A stretch of 64,000 nt of DNA, from positions 62,001 through 126,000 of the forward strand of contig CAZVOD010000002.1 of NCBI GenBank assembly GCA_964628385.1, given 5' to 3'. Position 1 is the stretch's first letter. Every line of letters starts with the position of its first letter. This document shows positions 33,341 to 42,900 of the stretch, in pieces. The position numbers and the translations under genes were made by a program. The notes below the pieces were generated by a model. That model had not been told where the DNA came from and did not search any database. It worked only from the letters and a program-made list of their open reading frames with translations. Source of the DNA: JANQPA01 sp964628385 (GTDB lineage Bacteria > Bacteroidota > Bacteroidia > Chitinophagales > Saprospiraceae).

Positions 33341-34069
33341 ATGAAAAGTTTTGATATTACAATTCCGGTGTTAAATGAAGAAGTAACATTAGATCAAAAC
33401 GTTCGAAAACTCCACGAATTTATCAAAAGCCAGATGCCGATGCACGGGGCCTGGCAAATTATCATTGCTGATAATGGCTCTACGGACGATACGCTTGCCA
33501 TTGGGCAGCGGCTTCAGGAGGAGTTCCCTGAAGTGGCCGTTGTGACGGTGCCCCGCAAGGGCGTGGGTTTGGCCTTGAAGACCTCCTGGAGCCAATCCAA
33601 AGCGAACATTGTGGGCTATATGGATTTAGACCTGGCCACTGATCTTCCTCATTTTCTAGAAGCCTACCGGGCTATTGCTGATCAAGACTATGACATTGTT
33701 TACGGTACTCGTTTGCACCCGGATGCAAAAGTCATTGGTCGTACTTTAAAACGAGAAATTGCTTCGCGAGGTTTTAACTGGCTTTTGAGAATGTATTTAA
33801 ATGTACAATTTTCTGATGGAATGTGTGGATTTAAATTTTTAAAACGCAATATTTATCCTCAACTTCATCAGATGGGGGCACAAAATAATGGTTGGTTCTT
33901 TTCAACGGAATTACTCACAGTAGCCGAGTGGCTAGACCTGAAGATTTACGAATTACCCATCCGATGGACGGACGATGCTTCTAGTAGTAAAGTGAAGATT
34001 ATCCCGTTAGCCAAAAGATATATTCAGTCAATGATAGAACTTAAAAAGAAAAAACCACAAAATATTTGA
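33341..34069 (+). CDS. GT2-family glycosyltransferase (polyprenyl-phosphate sugar synthase-like)
   Basis: A 242-residue GT-A fold enzyme. It has the nucleotide-sugar site (TIPVLNEE, IADNGSTDDT), the metal motif in YMDLDLATD and the acceptor region FSDGMCGFKFLKR. The short length, single domain and lack of membrane helices match DPM1/dolichyl- or undecaprenyl-phosphate glucosyl/mannosyl transferases, which load a lipid carrier with one sugar in the cytoplasm. I chose the ATG at 33341, dropping an upstream TTG that would overlap the divergent promoter region. Its stop (TGA) overlaps the next ATG (TGATG), so it heads a coupled operon with the reductase and FAD oxidoreductase. Confidence 0.88.
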   Translation: MKSFDITIPVLNEEVTLDQNVRKLHEFIKSQMPMHGAWQIIIADNGSTDDTLAIGQRLQEEFPEVAVVTVPRKGVGLALKTSWSQSKANIVGYMDLDLATDLPHFLEAYRAIADQDYDIVYGTRLHPDAKVIGRTLKREIASRGFNWLLRMYLNVQFSDGMCGFKFLKRNIYPQLHQMGAQNNGWFFSTELLTVAEWLDLKIYELPIRWTDDASSSKVKIIPLAKRYIQSMIELKKKKPQNI

Positions 34070-34980
34070 TGCCTGATCTACCATTTATACCTCACCTTTA
34101 TTTTGGTACCGCTCTATGGGGGTGGACTATCCCCAAAGAAAACTGCTATCAACTCCTTGACTATTATTATGAAAAAGGATTTCGCAAAATAGATTGCGCC
34201 ACCAATTATCCCATCAATAAAAACCCGGATCAGTTTCGCTGGGCCGAAAACAATTTAGAAGACTGGATCAAAGCCCACCAGGTGAATGATCTCGAAATTA
34301 TCATGAAAGTAGGTAGCTTGGATAATATGATGAGCCCCGATAATAATATTTCCAAAACCTTCTTGATCATGAATCTGCGCTACTATCAGGCTAAATTCGG
34401 TGACAATTTACGCACGCTGATGATTCATTGGGATAACCGAGCGGATGAAAAAGAAATTAAAAAGAGCTTTGAAGCCCTTAGTATTGTGCAGGAACAAGGC
34501 ATACAACCCGGACTTTCCGGCATAAAACACCCTGCCATTTACGCTGCTTTGAATCAACAATTCCAATTAGATTTCGAAATCCAGATAAAACACAATCTAC
34601 TCCAGTCTGCCTATGAACATTATAAGGACTTTCACGGGCAACCGCGATTTGTTACCTATGGTATCAATGCGGGCGGGCTAAAACTGGATCATACTTATAC
34701 CAGCCGCAGCTCATTGAGCGTCAGAAAAGGTGCAATAGCAGCCCAGCCGCCTATTGTTGACCAAATCAAGAGGCAGCAGGCTCTATTTAACCAGAACAAG
34801 GAACGTCCGGCGCTCACTACATTCAATCATTTTGGCATGATTTACGCCTTTTATCAACCCGATGCAAAAGGTATTTTATTGGGAACTTCCCGCGTAGAGC
34901 AATTAAAGGAAAGCATTCAGTTTTATGAACACCTCAAAACCTACGATTATTCAGATGTTTATACGGAATTAAAAGGATGA
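34069..34980 (+). CDS. Aldo/keto reductase
   Basis: A 303-residue NADPH-dependent oxidoreductase of the aldo/keto reductase family. All four catalytic residues are present: Asp42 and Tyr47 (IDCATNYP), Lys80 (IIMKVG) and His120 (LMIHWD). Since it is translationally coupled to a GT2 glycosyltransferase and an FAD oxidoreductase it may reduce or oxidise a sugar intermediate, for instance in making a modified nucleotide or lipid-linked sugar. The substrate is unknown. The stop overlaps the next start (ATGA at 34977-34980). Confidence 0.87.
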   Translation: MPDLPFIPHLYFGTALWGWTIPKENCYQLLDYYYEKGFRKIDCATNYPINKNPDQFRWAENNLEDWIKAHQVNDLEIIMKVGSLDNMMSPDNNISKTFLIMNLRYYQAKFGDNLRTLMIHWDNRADEKEIKKSFEALSIVQEQGIQPGLSGIKHPAIYAALNQQFQLDFEIQIKHNLLQSAYEHYKDFHGQPRFVTYGINAGGLKLDHTYTSRSSLSVRKGAIAAQPPIVDQIKRQQALFNQNKERPALTTFNHFGMIYAFYQPDAKGILLGTSRVEQLKESIQFYEHLKTYDYSDVYTELKG

Positions 34981-36113
34981 AACAATTTGACTTTTTGATT
35001 ATTGGAGGAGGAATTTTTGGAATTTATACAGCGCTTTTTCTGGCCAGAAAAGGGGTTAAGGTTGGGATTTTGGAAAAAGAGCGACAGTTGCTTCAAAAAG
35101 CATCGATAGTCAATCAGGCCCGGTTGCACAATGGCTATCACTATCCCCGCAGTGTGGCCACAGCTTTGATGTCTAACGAAAATAAGGAACGTTTCACAAA
35201 AGAGCATCAATCATTTATCAATTTCACTTTTGAGAAATATTACGGTATTGATCGGTATGGCTCCTTTACAGACAGCCAGCAATTTGAGCGATTTTGCAAT
35301 TTCATTAACATCCAGTGTGAGCCGGTAAAAGAGCATCCGCTTTTTAATTATCACAGGCTGGAAGCCGTTTACAAAACCCGGGAGTACACTTTTGATCCCA
35401 TTCTTATAGCACGATATTACAGTGATCAGCTCAAAGACTACCCCAATGCTATAACCCTGATGACCGAACACGAGCTTCTCATGGCCGGGCAAAATGGCCG
35501 GGAGTGGCTCCTGGAAGTAAAGAATCACCGGGAAGATCAGGTGATCAACATTAGTGCTGGTCAGGTTGTTAATGCCACTTATGCCGGCAGTAATAGTATC
35601 AACCGGATTTTTGGGATGAAAAGCCTAGACCTGACCCATGAAATTTCAGAGATGGCTTTTGTTACCTCTCCGCAGGTCAGTAATACTGGCCTTACGGTCA
35701 TGGATGGCCAATTTGGCTCTATCATGCCTTATGGCCTGAGTGGTTTATTGTCTTTATCATCTGTAGCGTACACTCATCACAAGATCAGCTATGAAGCGGA
35801 GCCACACTTTGATTGTATGGCCCGGGTATCACATTGCAGGCCTGATTTTCTGGGCATTTGCAACGAATGTACCGCCAGGCCGGCATCGAATTACAATAAG
35901 ATGTTGGCACAGATCAAAAATTATTTCCGGCCGGAGGTTCAGTTTCACTATTATTGGTCTTACTTCACCATCAAATCCAAGCTGATGGCCAATTATATTG
36001 ATGATGGCCGACCTACCGAAATTTCACTATTACACCAGAAGCCTCCTTTTTATTGTATATTCGCTGGAAAGATCAATTCCATTTACGAAGTGGAAAAGGT
36101 GATCAAAATTTAG
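34977..36113 (+). CDS. DAO-type FAD-dependent oxidoreductase
   Basis: A 378-residue flavoenzyme with the FAD-binding Rossmann start LIIGGGIFGIY (Gly10, Gly12, Gly15) and the acidic residue Glu33 after the second strand. The QARLHNGYHYPRS segment (about 48-60) is shared by D-amino-acid-oxidase/glycerol-3-phosphate-dehydrogenase-like enzymes. Cys residues near HCRPDFLGICNEC could be structural. It closes the three-gene overlapping operon with the GT2 and aldo/keto reductase. A role in oxidising a sugar, amino-sugar or lipid-linked intermediate is likely but not provable. No membrane segment is obvious. Confidence 0.85.
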   Translation: MKQFDFLIIGGGIFGIYTALFLARKGVKVGILEKERQLLQKASIVNQARLHNGYHYPRSVATALMSNENKERFTKEHQSFINFTFEKYYGIDRYGSFTDSQQFERFCNFINIQCEPVKEHPLFNYHRLEAVYKTREYTFDPILIARYYSDQLKDYPNAITLMTEHELLMAGQNGREWLLEVKNHREDQVINISAGQVVNATYAGSNSINRIFGMKSLDLTHEISEMAFVTSPQVSNTGLTVMDGQFGSIMPYGLSGLLSLSSVAYTHHKISYEAEPHFDCMARVSHCRPDFLGICNECTARPASNYNKMLAQIKNYFRPEVQFHYYWSYFTIKSKLMANYIDDGRPTEISLLHQKPPFYCIFAGKINSIYEVEKVIKI

Positions 36114-36185
36114 GCAAAACACCGTGTAGTGGTTGGTATTGCTGAAGTAAAAAATACACCGCTACCTGAATTAAGCAGTAGATTT

Positions 36186-36611
36186 ATGTACCGTTTTGAT
36201 TTTCAAAAAAGAGTGCGTTACGCAGAAACGGATAAGATGGGTTATCTGTACTACGGTCATTATGCTAAATACTACGAAATTGGCCGGGTAGAAATGCTGC
36301 GGGCGGTAGGCCTGACTTACCGCATTATGGAAGATGATTATCAGGTAATGATGCCGGTTACTTCGCTACAAATGCGTTTTGTTCGACCCGCTTACTACGA
36401 TGACTTATTAACTATTAGAACCACTTTGAAAGAACTTCCGGAGAAGTTTATCACTTTTCATGTAGAAATTCTTAATGAAAAAAATAGGCTAGTAAACGGC
36501 GGTACCGTCAGGCTTTGTTTTGTTGATACTAAAAACTACAAAACCGTTACCGCTCCCGATATTTTATTAAACCATTTAAGACCACATTTTACAGATCATG
36601 AAGTTACCTGA
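36186..36611 (+). CDS. YbgC/FadM-type acyl-CoA thioesterase
   Basis: A 141-residue hotdog-fold thioesterase (4-hydroxybenzoyl-CoA thioesterase class). The signature RYAETDKMGYLYYGHY (11-26) holds the catalytic Asp16. Such enzymes hydrolyse short- or long-chain acyl-CoA. I chose the ATG at 36186, the usual family N-terminus, over an upstream GTG that would add unrelated residues. Its end overlaps the next gene (YihY) by 14 bases, so the two are coupled. Confidence 0.92.
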   Translation: MYRFDFQKRVRYAETDKMGYLYYGHYAKYYEIGRVEMLRAVGLTYRIMEDDYQVMMPVTSLQMRFVRPAYYDDLLTIRTTLKELPEKFITFHVEILNEKNRLVNGGTVRLCFVDTKNYKTVTAPDILLNHLRPHFTDHEVT

Positions 36612-37584
36612 TCCGCAAAAAATAAAGAAGCGTATACTCAGATCAAAGACAATTAGGAGAATCCGAATTGGGTCCAAGAAAAAATCCCTGCCGGGTTTTT
36701 TCAATGTTCCTATTTATGATGTGGTTGTTTTTGTTTTTAATGAAATAGGAAGGACAGATTTATTTACGAGAGCCAACTCGGCAGCGTTCAGCTTTTTTCT
36801 TTCGCTGTTTCCGTCCATCATGGTTTTATTTACGACTATACCCTACTTAAAAAGCTATTTTTTGAAATATTTGCCGGAAGGAGAAAACTTCGACGCTATT
36901 TTGGCCACCGAGATCAAAAGAATCCTGCCGGGCGTGGCCGGAGAACGCCTATTTGGGTTTATCGAGAATATTACCAACAACCCCAGAGTGGGCTTGCTGT
37001 CTTTCGGTTTTTTGATGGCCATTTTTTTTGCCTCCAACGGAATGCTTTCGCTGATGAGAGGTTTTGATAAATCTTACCACGTTTCCACCTTTCGGAACAG
37101 AGCCGGGTGGAAAGATCGTATTATTGCCATTGGTCTTACTTTTTGGATAGGACTTATGCTCATTGGCTCCGTTATTTTGATTATTTTGGGAGATACGCTC
37201 ATACAAGCAGCATCAGAATTTAAGCTGATTAATCGCTTTTCGGCTTATCTGCTCAGTTTTTCCAGATATATCGCCATCATATTGTTATTTTATACTTCAC
37301 TGGCTTTCATTTATCGCTTTGGGCCGGCCATCAAGAAAAAATTCAGCGTTTTTTCTGCCGGTACTACACTAGCTACCATTTTGTGTATACTTTCCTCTAC
37401 CCTATTTTCGGCTTATGTCAATAATTTTAATACCTACAATGAGTTGTATGGTTCTATTGGTACTATTATTGTGCTGATGCTTTGGCTGCAAATCAATATC
37501 CTGTTTTTGTTTATTGGCTTTGAACTCAATGCCAGTATTGCCGTCAATAGAGACCTACGGGTAAAGCGAAAAGAAACACTGTAA
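36598..37584 (+). CDS. YihY/virulence factor BrkB family membrane protein
   Basis: A 328-residue inner-membrane protein with about six helices, matching the YihY/BrkB family (often mislabelled ribonuclease BN). Landmarks are the N-terminal basic stretch, the FSLFLSLFPSIMVLFTTIP-like region (FFLSLFPSIMVLF), YGSIGTIIVLMLWLQ and the FELNASIAV end. Function unknown; an efflux or lipid transport role has been suggested for some relatives. It is coupled to the thioesterase by a 14-base overlap. Confidence 0.9.
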   Translation: MKLPDPQKIKKRILRSKTIRRIRIGSKKKSLPGFFNVPIYDVVVFVFNEIGRTDLFTRANSAAFSFFLSLFPSIMVLFTTIPYLKSYFLKYLPEGENFDAILATEIKRILPGVAGERLFGFIENITNNPRVGLLSFGFLMAIFFASNGMLSLMRGFDKSYHVSTFRNRAGWKDRIIAIGLTFWIGLMLIGSVILIILGDTLIQAASEFKLINRFSAYLLSFSRYIAIILLFYTSLAFIYRFGPAIKKKFSVFSAGTTLATILCILSSTLFSAYVNNFNTYNELYGSIGTIIVLMLWLQINILFLFIGFELNASIAVNRDLRVKRKETL

Positions 37585-37735
37585 GCCCAAAAATAGAATA
37601 ACCACAGTCTCTTACCCATAATGTCTTTCAGCTGCAGAAATTTTACGGCCAGGTATAAGCAGCATTTCGTTCTTTTTTCGGATTTTAGTATAAAATCAAT
37701 TCTTCAGCAACCAGACTGTTAATAACCTGAATACA

Positions 37736-38821
37736 ATGATTAAAAGATATTTCCTATCTCTCATTATTTGCTGTTTTTATTTTAGTACTTCATTTTCCCA
37801 AAAATTCAGTAACGAGTTTCTTTCTATTGGTGTGGGGGCCCGGGCTCAGGGCCAGGGCAATGCCGTTGTGGCTTCTGTTGATGATGTGACAGCCGGAGTC
37901 TGGAACCCGGCCGGATTGATGTTTCTGGATATTGAAAGAGGTTTGCAACTGGGAGCTATGCACGCAGAATGGTTTGGAGGTGTAGGTAAGTTCGATTACC
38001 TAGCCGCAGCCATTCCGATTGCTCAGGGCAGGAGAAGACTTGGCTTATCCTTTATTCGCTTTGGTATTGACGAAATCCCCAATACTTTAAGCTTATACGA
38101 AAGTGATGGTACGATCAACTTTGATAACCTGAGAGAATTCTCAGCGGCTGATTATGCTTTTCTGGTCAGCTATGCGCAAAACCTTTCAAAGGGCAATAAC
38201 AAACTATCCATTGGCGGAAATGTAAAGATAGTGTACCGACAAATTGGACCTTTTGCCAATTCCTGGGGTTTTGGTGTAGACCTGGGAGCACAATACAGGA
38301 CCAGCAATTTTTACCTGGGCTTGATGGCTCGCGACATCACCACTACCTTCAATGCCTGGTCTTTCAATTTTACCAATGAAGAGAAAGAAGTACTGGCCCT
38401 GACCAATAACGAAATTCCCATCAACAGTATAGAAATTACCAATCCCCAGTTGATACTAGGCCTGGCTTATCGCTTTGATTTTGGAAAAAGTAGCTTGAGG
38501 CCGGAGCTCAATTGGGTAATCACCACAGATGGTCAGCGAAATACGTTACTTTCTTCTGATCCCTTTAGTATTGATCCCGCAATTGGCCTGGAATACAATT
38601 ACCAGGGGTTCCTTTGGCTGAGAGCCGGTGCTAATCAATTTCAAAGAGAAAGAGATTTCGATAATACCGAAAACCTAACCCTGCGCCCCAGTATCGGAGT
38701 AGGTTTCCGCCTGGGCGCTCTAAATGTGGATTATGCCTTTACCGATTTGGGAAGTCAGCAAAACACTTTTTCACATGTCATTTCGGCAACACTGGATATA
38801 CGTCCGGGAGAAGAGCGTTAG
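37736..38821 (+). CDS. PorV/PorQ family protein (type IX secretion associated)
   Basis: A 361-residue outer-membrane barrel. The signal peptide is cleaved at about Ser22. The mature start FLSIGVGARAQGQGNAVVASV, with VTAGVWNPAGL following, is the PorV/PorQ-type hallmark, then many beta strands and an end at SATLDIRPGEER. PorV is the outer-membrane component of the type IX secretion system that captures cargo C-terminal domains. No other T9SS gene is in the window and no cargo domain was recognised. It is monocistronic, with 151 bases upstream and 308 downstream without a gene. Confidence 0.85.
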   Translation: MIKRYFLSLIICCFYFSTSFSQKFSNEFLSIGVGARAQGQGNAVVASVDDVTAGVWNPAGLMFLDIERGLQLGAMHAEWFGGVGKFDYLAAAIPIAQGRRRLGLSFIRFGIDEIPNTLSLYESDGTINFDNLREFSAADYAFLVSYAQNLSKGNNKLSIGGNVKIVYRQIGPFANSWGFGVDLGAQYRTSNFYLGLMARDITTTFNAWSFNFTNEEKEVLALTNNEIPINSIEITNPQLILGLAYRFDFGKSSLRPELNWVITTDGQRNTLLSSDPFSIDPAIGLEYNYQGFLWLRAGANQFQRERDFDNTENLTLRPSIGVGFRLGALNVDYAFTDLGSQQNTFSHVISATLDIRPGEER

Positions 38822-39129
38822 CAGATAGCAGATGCGAATGCGCCGGACTTGTTTCGTAAGTATTCAAATACTTTATATTTTACGATATTTATTTTTATTT
38901 TTAAAACTGAACGGCAAATTGTGCTGTTAAGAAGAAGCCATGCAGGTATCAAAAAGTTTTGACTCTACAACTTATAAAAATTAAGGTTTGACTTGGTGTG
39001 ACTAGGGCGGGCCTCAATCAGTCTTTGACTGACTCGCTTTGTCGACAAGGGGATTACTGAACCACACTAGCTACCTTATTCATGTTCTTCTGAGGGTCAA
39101 AAACATCCCTGATACTTGTATGGACTTTT
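38822..39129. other. 308-base gap between PorV-like and Lon-N genes
   Basis: The only structure seen is a small hairpin TCAGTC-TTT-GACTGA (39018-39032). No gene, tRNA or repeat is recognisable. The region around 39052-39129 read on the minus strand has an open stretch with no start or family match. Confidence 0.5.
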
Positions 39130-39765
39130 TTATACTTCAGGCGGGATGATGTTTTTAAAATGCCCATTCATTTGTACTTTCTTCCTTAGATTTTCCATTT
39201 CTTCTACTACCGGTATTAACCTGTTTAGATGAGTCAGGATGAATTCCTGGCGCTCACTTTCTTTGGCCAGGCTCAATAGTTCGTACTCCTGATACAAATT
39301 GAAGCCAATATGGTGCGCGATATCAAATACCCTGAAAGTTTCATCATTACTGGGTATCTCTTTTTGTATGTTTAGCAATTGAAAAAGCTCTGCGACTAAC
39401 TCTAGGATCTTTTCATTCAATACAAAATTACCTTCGTAATCCAGTTCAATATTTTCAACCGTGGCACCAGCGTATAATTTTTCTGGTGCTTTTGAAAAAT
39501 ATTCATGAATCCTGAAAACGCCCACTCCTTTAGTACGTACATCCAACTCTCCGTTTGGATATTTTTTTTCAATTTTAACCAACTCAATCTCCGTTCCGAT
39601 ATCCTGAACGTTATTATCTATGTAAGAAGGAATACCAAAGGTTATCCCTTCCTCTTCACACTCCTGGATTAGCTGCCTATAGCGAGGCTCAAATATATGC
39701 AGGTTGAGACTTTCCCCAGGATAAACAACTAATTGTAACGGAAACATGGGTAATAAACGAGTCAT
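39130..39765 (-). CDS. Lon protease N-terminal (LON substrate-binding) domain protein
   Basis: A 211-residue soluble protein consisting only of the LON substrate-binding domain, without AAA+ or protease domains. It opens with RLLPMFPLQLVVYPGE and has the PUA-like beta region (HIFEPRYRQLIQECEE, GTEIELVKIEK), then a helical half. Such single-domain Lon-N proteins are common in Bacteroidota; their role is not settled. I chose the ATG at 39765 (MTRLLPMF) over an in-frame TTG nine bases upstream. Divergent from the alpha-2-macroglobulin gene. Confidence 0.88.
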   Translation of the reverse strand: MTRLLPMFPLQLVVYPGESLNLHIFEPRYRQLIQECEEEGITFGIPSYIDNNVQDIGTEIELVKIEKKYPNGELDVRTKGVGVFRIHEYFSKAPEKLYAGATVENIELDYEGNFVLNEKILELVAELFQLLNIQKEIPSNDETFRVFDIAHHIGFNLYQEYELLSLAKESERQEFILTHLNRLIPVVEEMENLRKKVQMNGHFKNIIPPEV

Positions 39766-39966
39766 TAAGAACAAGTTTTTATTTTTGTTGAATAGGCAAC
39801 ACAGAATTTTTTAATTTTATCAGACACTTACAGTAGCTTGTCATCATACCACTACACGAATTGAAAATATCTAACTATCGTACTAGATAAACATTTCGTG
39901 TGGAATATGTTGTGTGATTTACCGAAAAGACGAAAGAAATTCCCTTTTTTATACTAAAAGCATTTT

Positions 39967-42900
39967 ATGCCTAAAAAACATTCCACTATGAAACGCAATC
40001 TACAGATTTTGAGAACTGCTGCCTTCCTTATTGCCACGGCTTTACTAACGGCTTGTGGTCAAAAGGACGGTAGCACTCAGCTTCCTCCTGACATCAAGAA
40101 CTACATCTATGGTTACACCTCGGGGGTGATATCGAAAACCAGTGATGTCAGCATAACTTTTAACCAGCCTATGGTTGGAGAAAGTGAAACTGGCCAGCCA
40201 CCCGCATCAGGAATTTTCAGGCTCACCCCAGAAGCAAAAGGGCAACTCAATTGGGAAAACCAGTATATCCTGCGCTTTGTCCCGAACGATCATTTTGAGG
40301 CCGGCAAGAAATATCAGGTGCAACTGGACTTGAAGCAGCTACTACCTGGAGAAAAGCTGAGCAGCAGCACTTTTGAATTTGATTTCCAAATCAGGGATCA
40401 ATTTATGGAAATCGTGGAAGCCGGCCTAAATACTCCTAATCCAGAAGATTTTAAATTGCAGGAATATTCAGGCGAAATTCTTACCAGCGACGTGGCCTCC
40501 AATGAAAATGTTGAACAACTGCTAAAGGCCTCTCAAAATGGACGGGCACTGACCATCAACTGGAGCCACGGTGATGATCCAATGCGCCACAGTTTTTTTA
40601 TTAAAGGTATTCAAAGGGGCGACGAAGCCTCTTCTCTAAAACTGGAATGGAATGGTCGGGCAATCAATTCCCGGCAAAATGGAGAAAAGACGGTTGAAAT
40701 TCCTGCCCTGGGTGATTTTAAAGTCCTCTCGGTAGAAGCCTTACAACTGCCAGAACAAGCCCTGGTCATTAAGTTTTCGGATCCAATCAGCAAAAACCAG
40801 GATTTAGGGGGCCTGATCAGGCTTAGCGATGGAGCGACTAACTTTCGCTTTTTGATAAACGGACAGGAGGTCAGGGCATTTCCCAATCAAAGGCTTGGCG
40901 GTAGCCAAACTATTATGGTCAATACAGGTATAAGAAATATAGCCAATACGGAAATGCCCACCGGTAGTCGTTGGGAAGTAAATTTTGCTATGCCATTGCC
41001 AGATGTCAGACTAGTGGGCAAGGGCGTTATTATGCCTAACTCGGAAGGGTTGTATTTTCCTTTTGAGGCAATAGGTTTAAATAAAGTGGATATTGAAATT
41101 TTTAAAATTTACAACAATAATATTCTTCAATTTCTACAAAATAACCGCCTGAATGGTGATGGCTACCTTTACCAAGTTGGCCAGATCGTTCTTCAAAAAA
41201 GTATTCCTCTTCAAAATTTACGGGCAGATGCCAGCATGGATAAATGGACGAGATATTCGCTTGACCTGAGTGACCTCATCCAGGATGATCCCAAAGCTAT
41301 CTATCAGGTTAGGATTGGATTCCAGCCGGCATATACTTTTTATGAATGCCCTTATGGCAACGCTGCTGATCTTAAAGAACCTATTCCCTTCACAACTAAT
41401 GAAGATGGTACCACAGCCAGTATAATGGATGAATGGTATGGGATAGCGGGTTATTACGATGGTTATAACTACAGACAGCGAAACGATCCTTGCTACACGG
41501 CTTATTACAATCGGGATAAGTTTATATCCCGCAATGTCATTGCATCCAATCTGGGCATCATTACAAAAGGCAGTGACGACAGGAATTTTTCGGCAATTGT
41601 CACCGACCTCAGGTCTACCGATCCGGTATCGGGAGCCAAGCTCAGTTATTATAATTTTCAACAGCAAAAAATCGGCGAAGCTACTACTGATGCTAATGGT
41701 ATGGCGACGATACAATTGGAGGAATCCCCATTTTTGGTTGTCGCCGAGCAAAGCCAGGATTATGGTTATCTGCGACTAATGGATGGCGATGCGCTTTCTA
41801 CCAGTCGCTTTGATGTGAGTGGCCAGCGTACTCAAAAGGGTTTGAAAGGGTTTCTTTACGCTGACCGTGGGGTTTGGCGCCCCGGCGATTCTATTTATTT
41901 GAATTTTATTTTAGAAAAATCTAACGGAGCGCTGCCCACCAATTTTCCTATTACATTAGAAGTAACGGATGCCAGAGGGAACTTGCGTGTAGAAACTACC
42001 AGCATTGACAATGTCAATGGCATTTATCCCTTACATTTTAAAACAGATATAGAATCTCCTACCGGTAACTGGATAGCCAGAGTGAAGGCGGGAGGTGCTA
42101 ATTTCACCAAAACACTTAAGATAGAGACTATACGGCCCAATCGGCTGTCTATAGATCTGGATTTTGGTGCTGAATATCTTTCGAAAGCCAATGAACCTAC
42201 ACAATTTAGCCTGAGTTCCAATTGGCTCTACGGAGCACCGGCAAAAAATTTGAAGGCCAAAGTAGAGCTCACCCTCACTCCGGCAAATACAACATTTACG
42301 AAATACCCTGAATTTGAGTTTGATGACCCGGCCCGCGGGATAGCCAGCAATACGAAAGTAATTTTTGATGGTCTGCTTGACGGTGCTGGCAAAGCCAATA
42401 TATCCAAGACCTTACTTACCAATTCTAATGCAGCCGGTAAATTGAATGCACAATTTAAAACCAGGGTCTTTGAAAAGGGTGGAAATTTTAGCCTGAATTT
42501 GAAATCTATCGCCTATTATCCCTACGAAACCTTTGCGGGAGTTGCTCTTCCTCAAAATGAGTATAAAGAAAAACGACTGGACAAAGGAAAAGCCGGTAAT
42601 ATTTCATTTATTCTTGTAGATCAACAGGGTAACCCTCGGGCCAACCAATCGATCACAGTGGGCCTTTACCGGGTTAACTGGCGTTGGTGGTGGGAAAATG
42701 GCGGCGATAATATCAATCAATACAACTCGAGTACTCATTTCAACGCACAACAAACCGTTACGCTTACAACTGATAATAATGGCAGAGCTTCCTGGAATTT
42801 GCGCATAGATGATTGGGGTAGATATATGATTCGGGTTTGTGATGAAAAAAACGGCCATTGTTCCGGCGACTTTTTCTATGTGGGTTACCCCTGGGATGAT

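Noticed and set aside
39052..39129. A peptide-like open stretch on the minus strand after the Lon-N gene
   Set aside because: It has no start codon of its own and lies in another frame from the Lon-N gene, with no match to the end of that family.
41218..41751. A 177-codon open frame antisense to the alpha-2-macroglobulin gene
   Set aside because: It is within a clear coding region on the other strand and has no signal, domain or start context.
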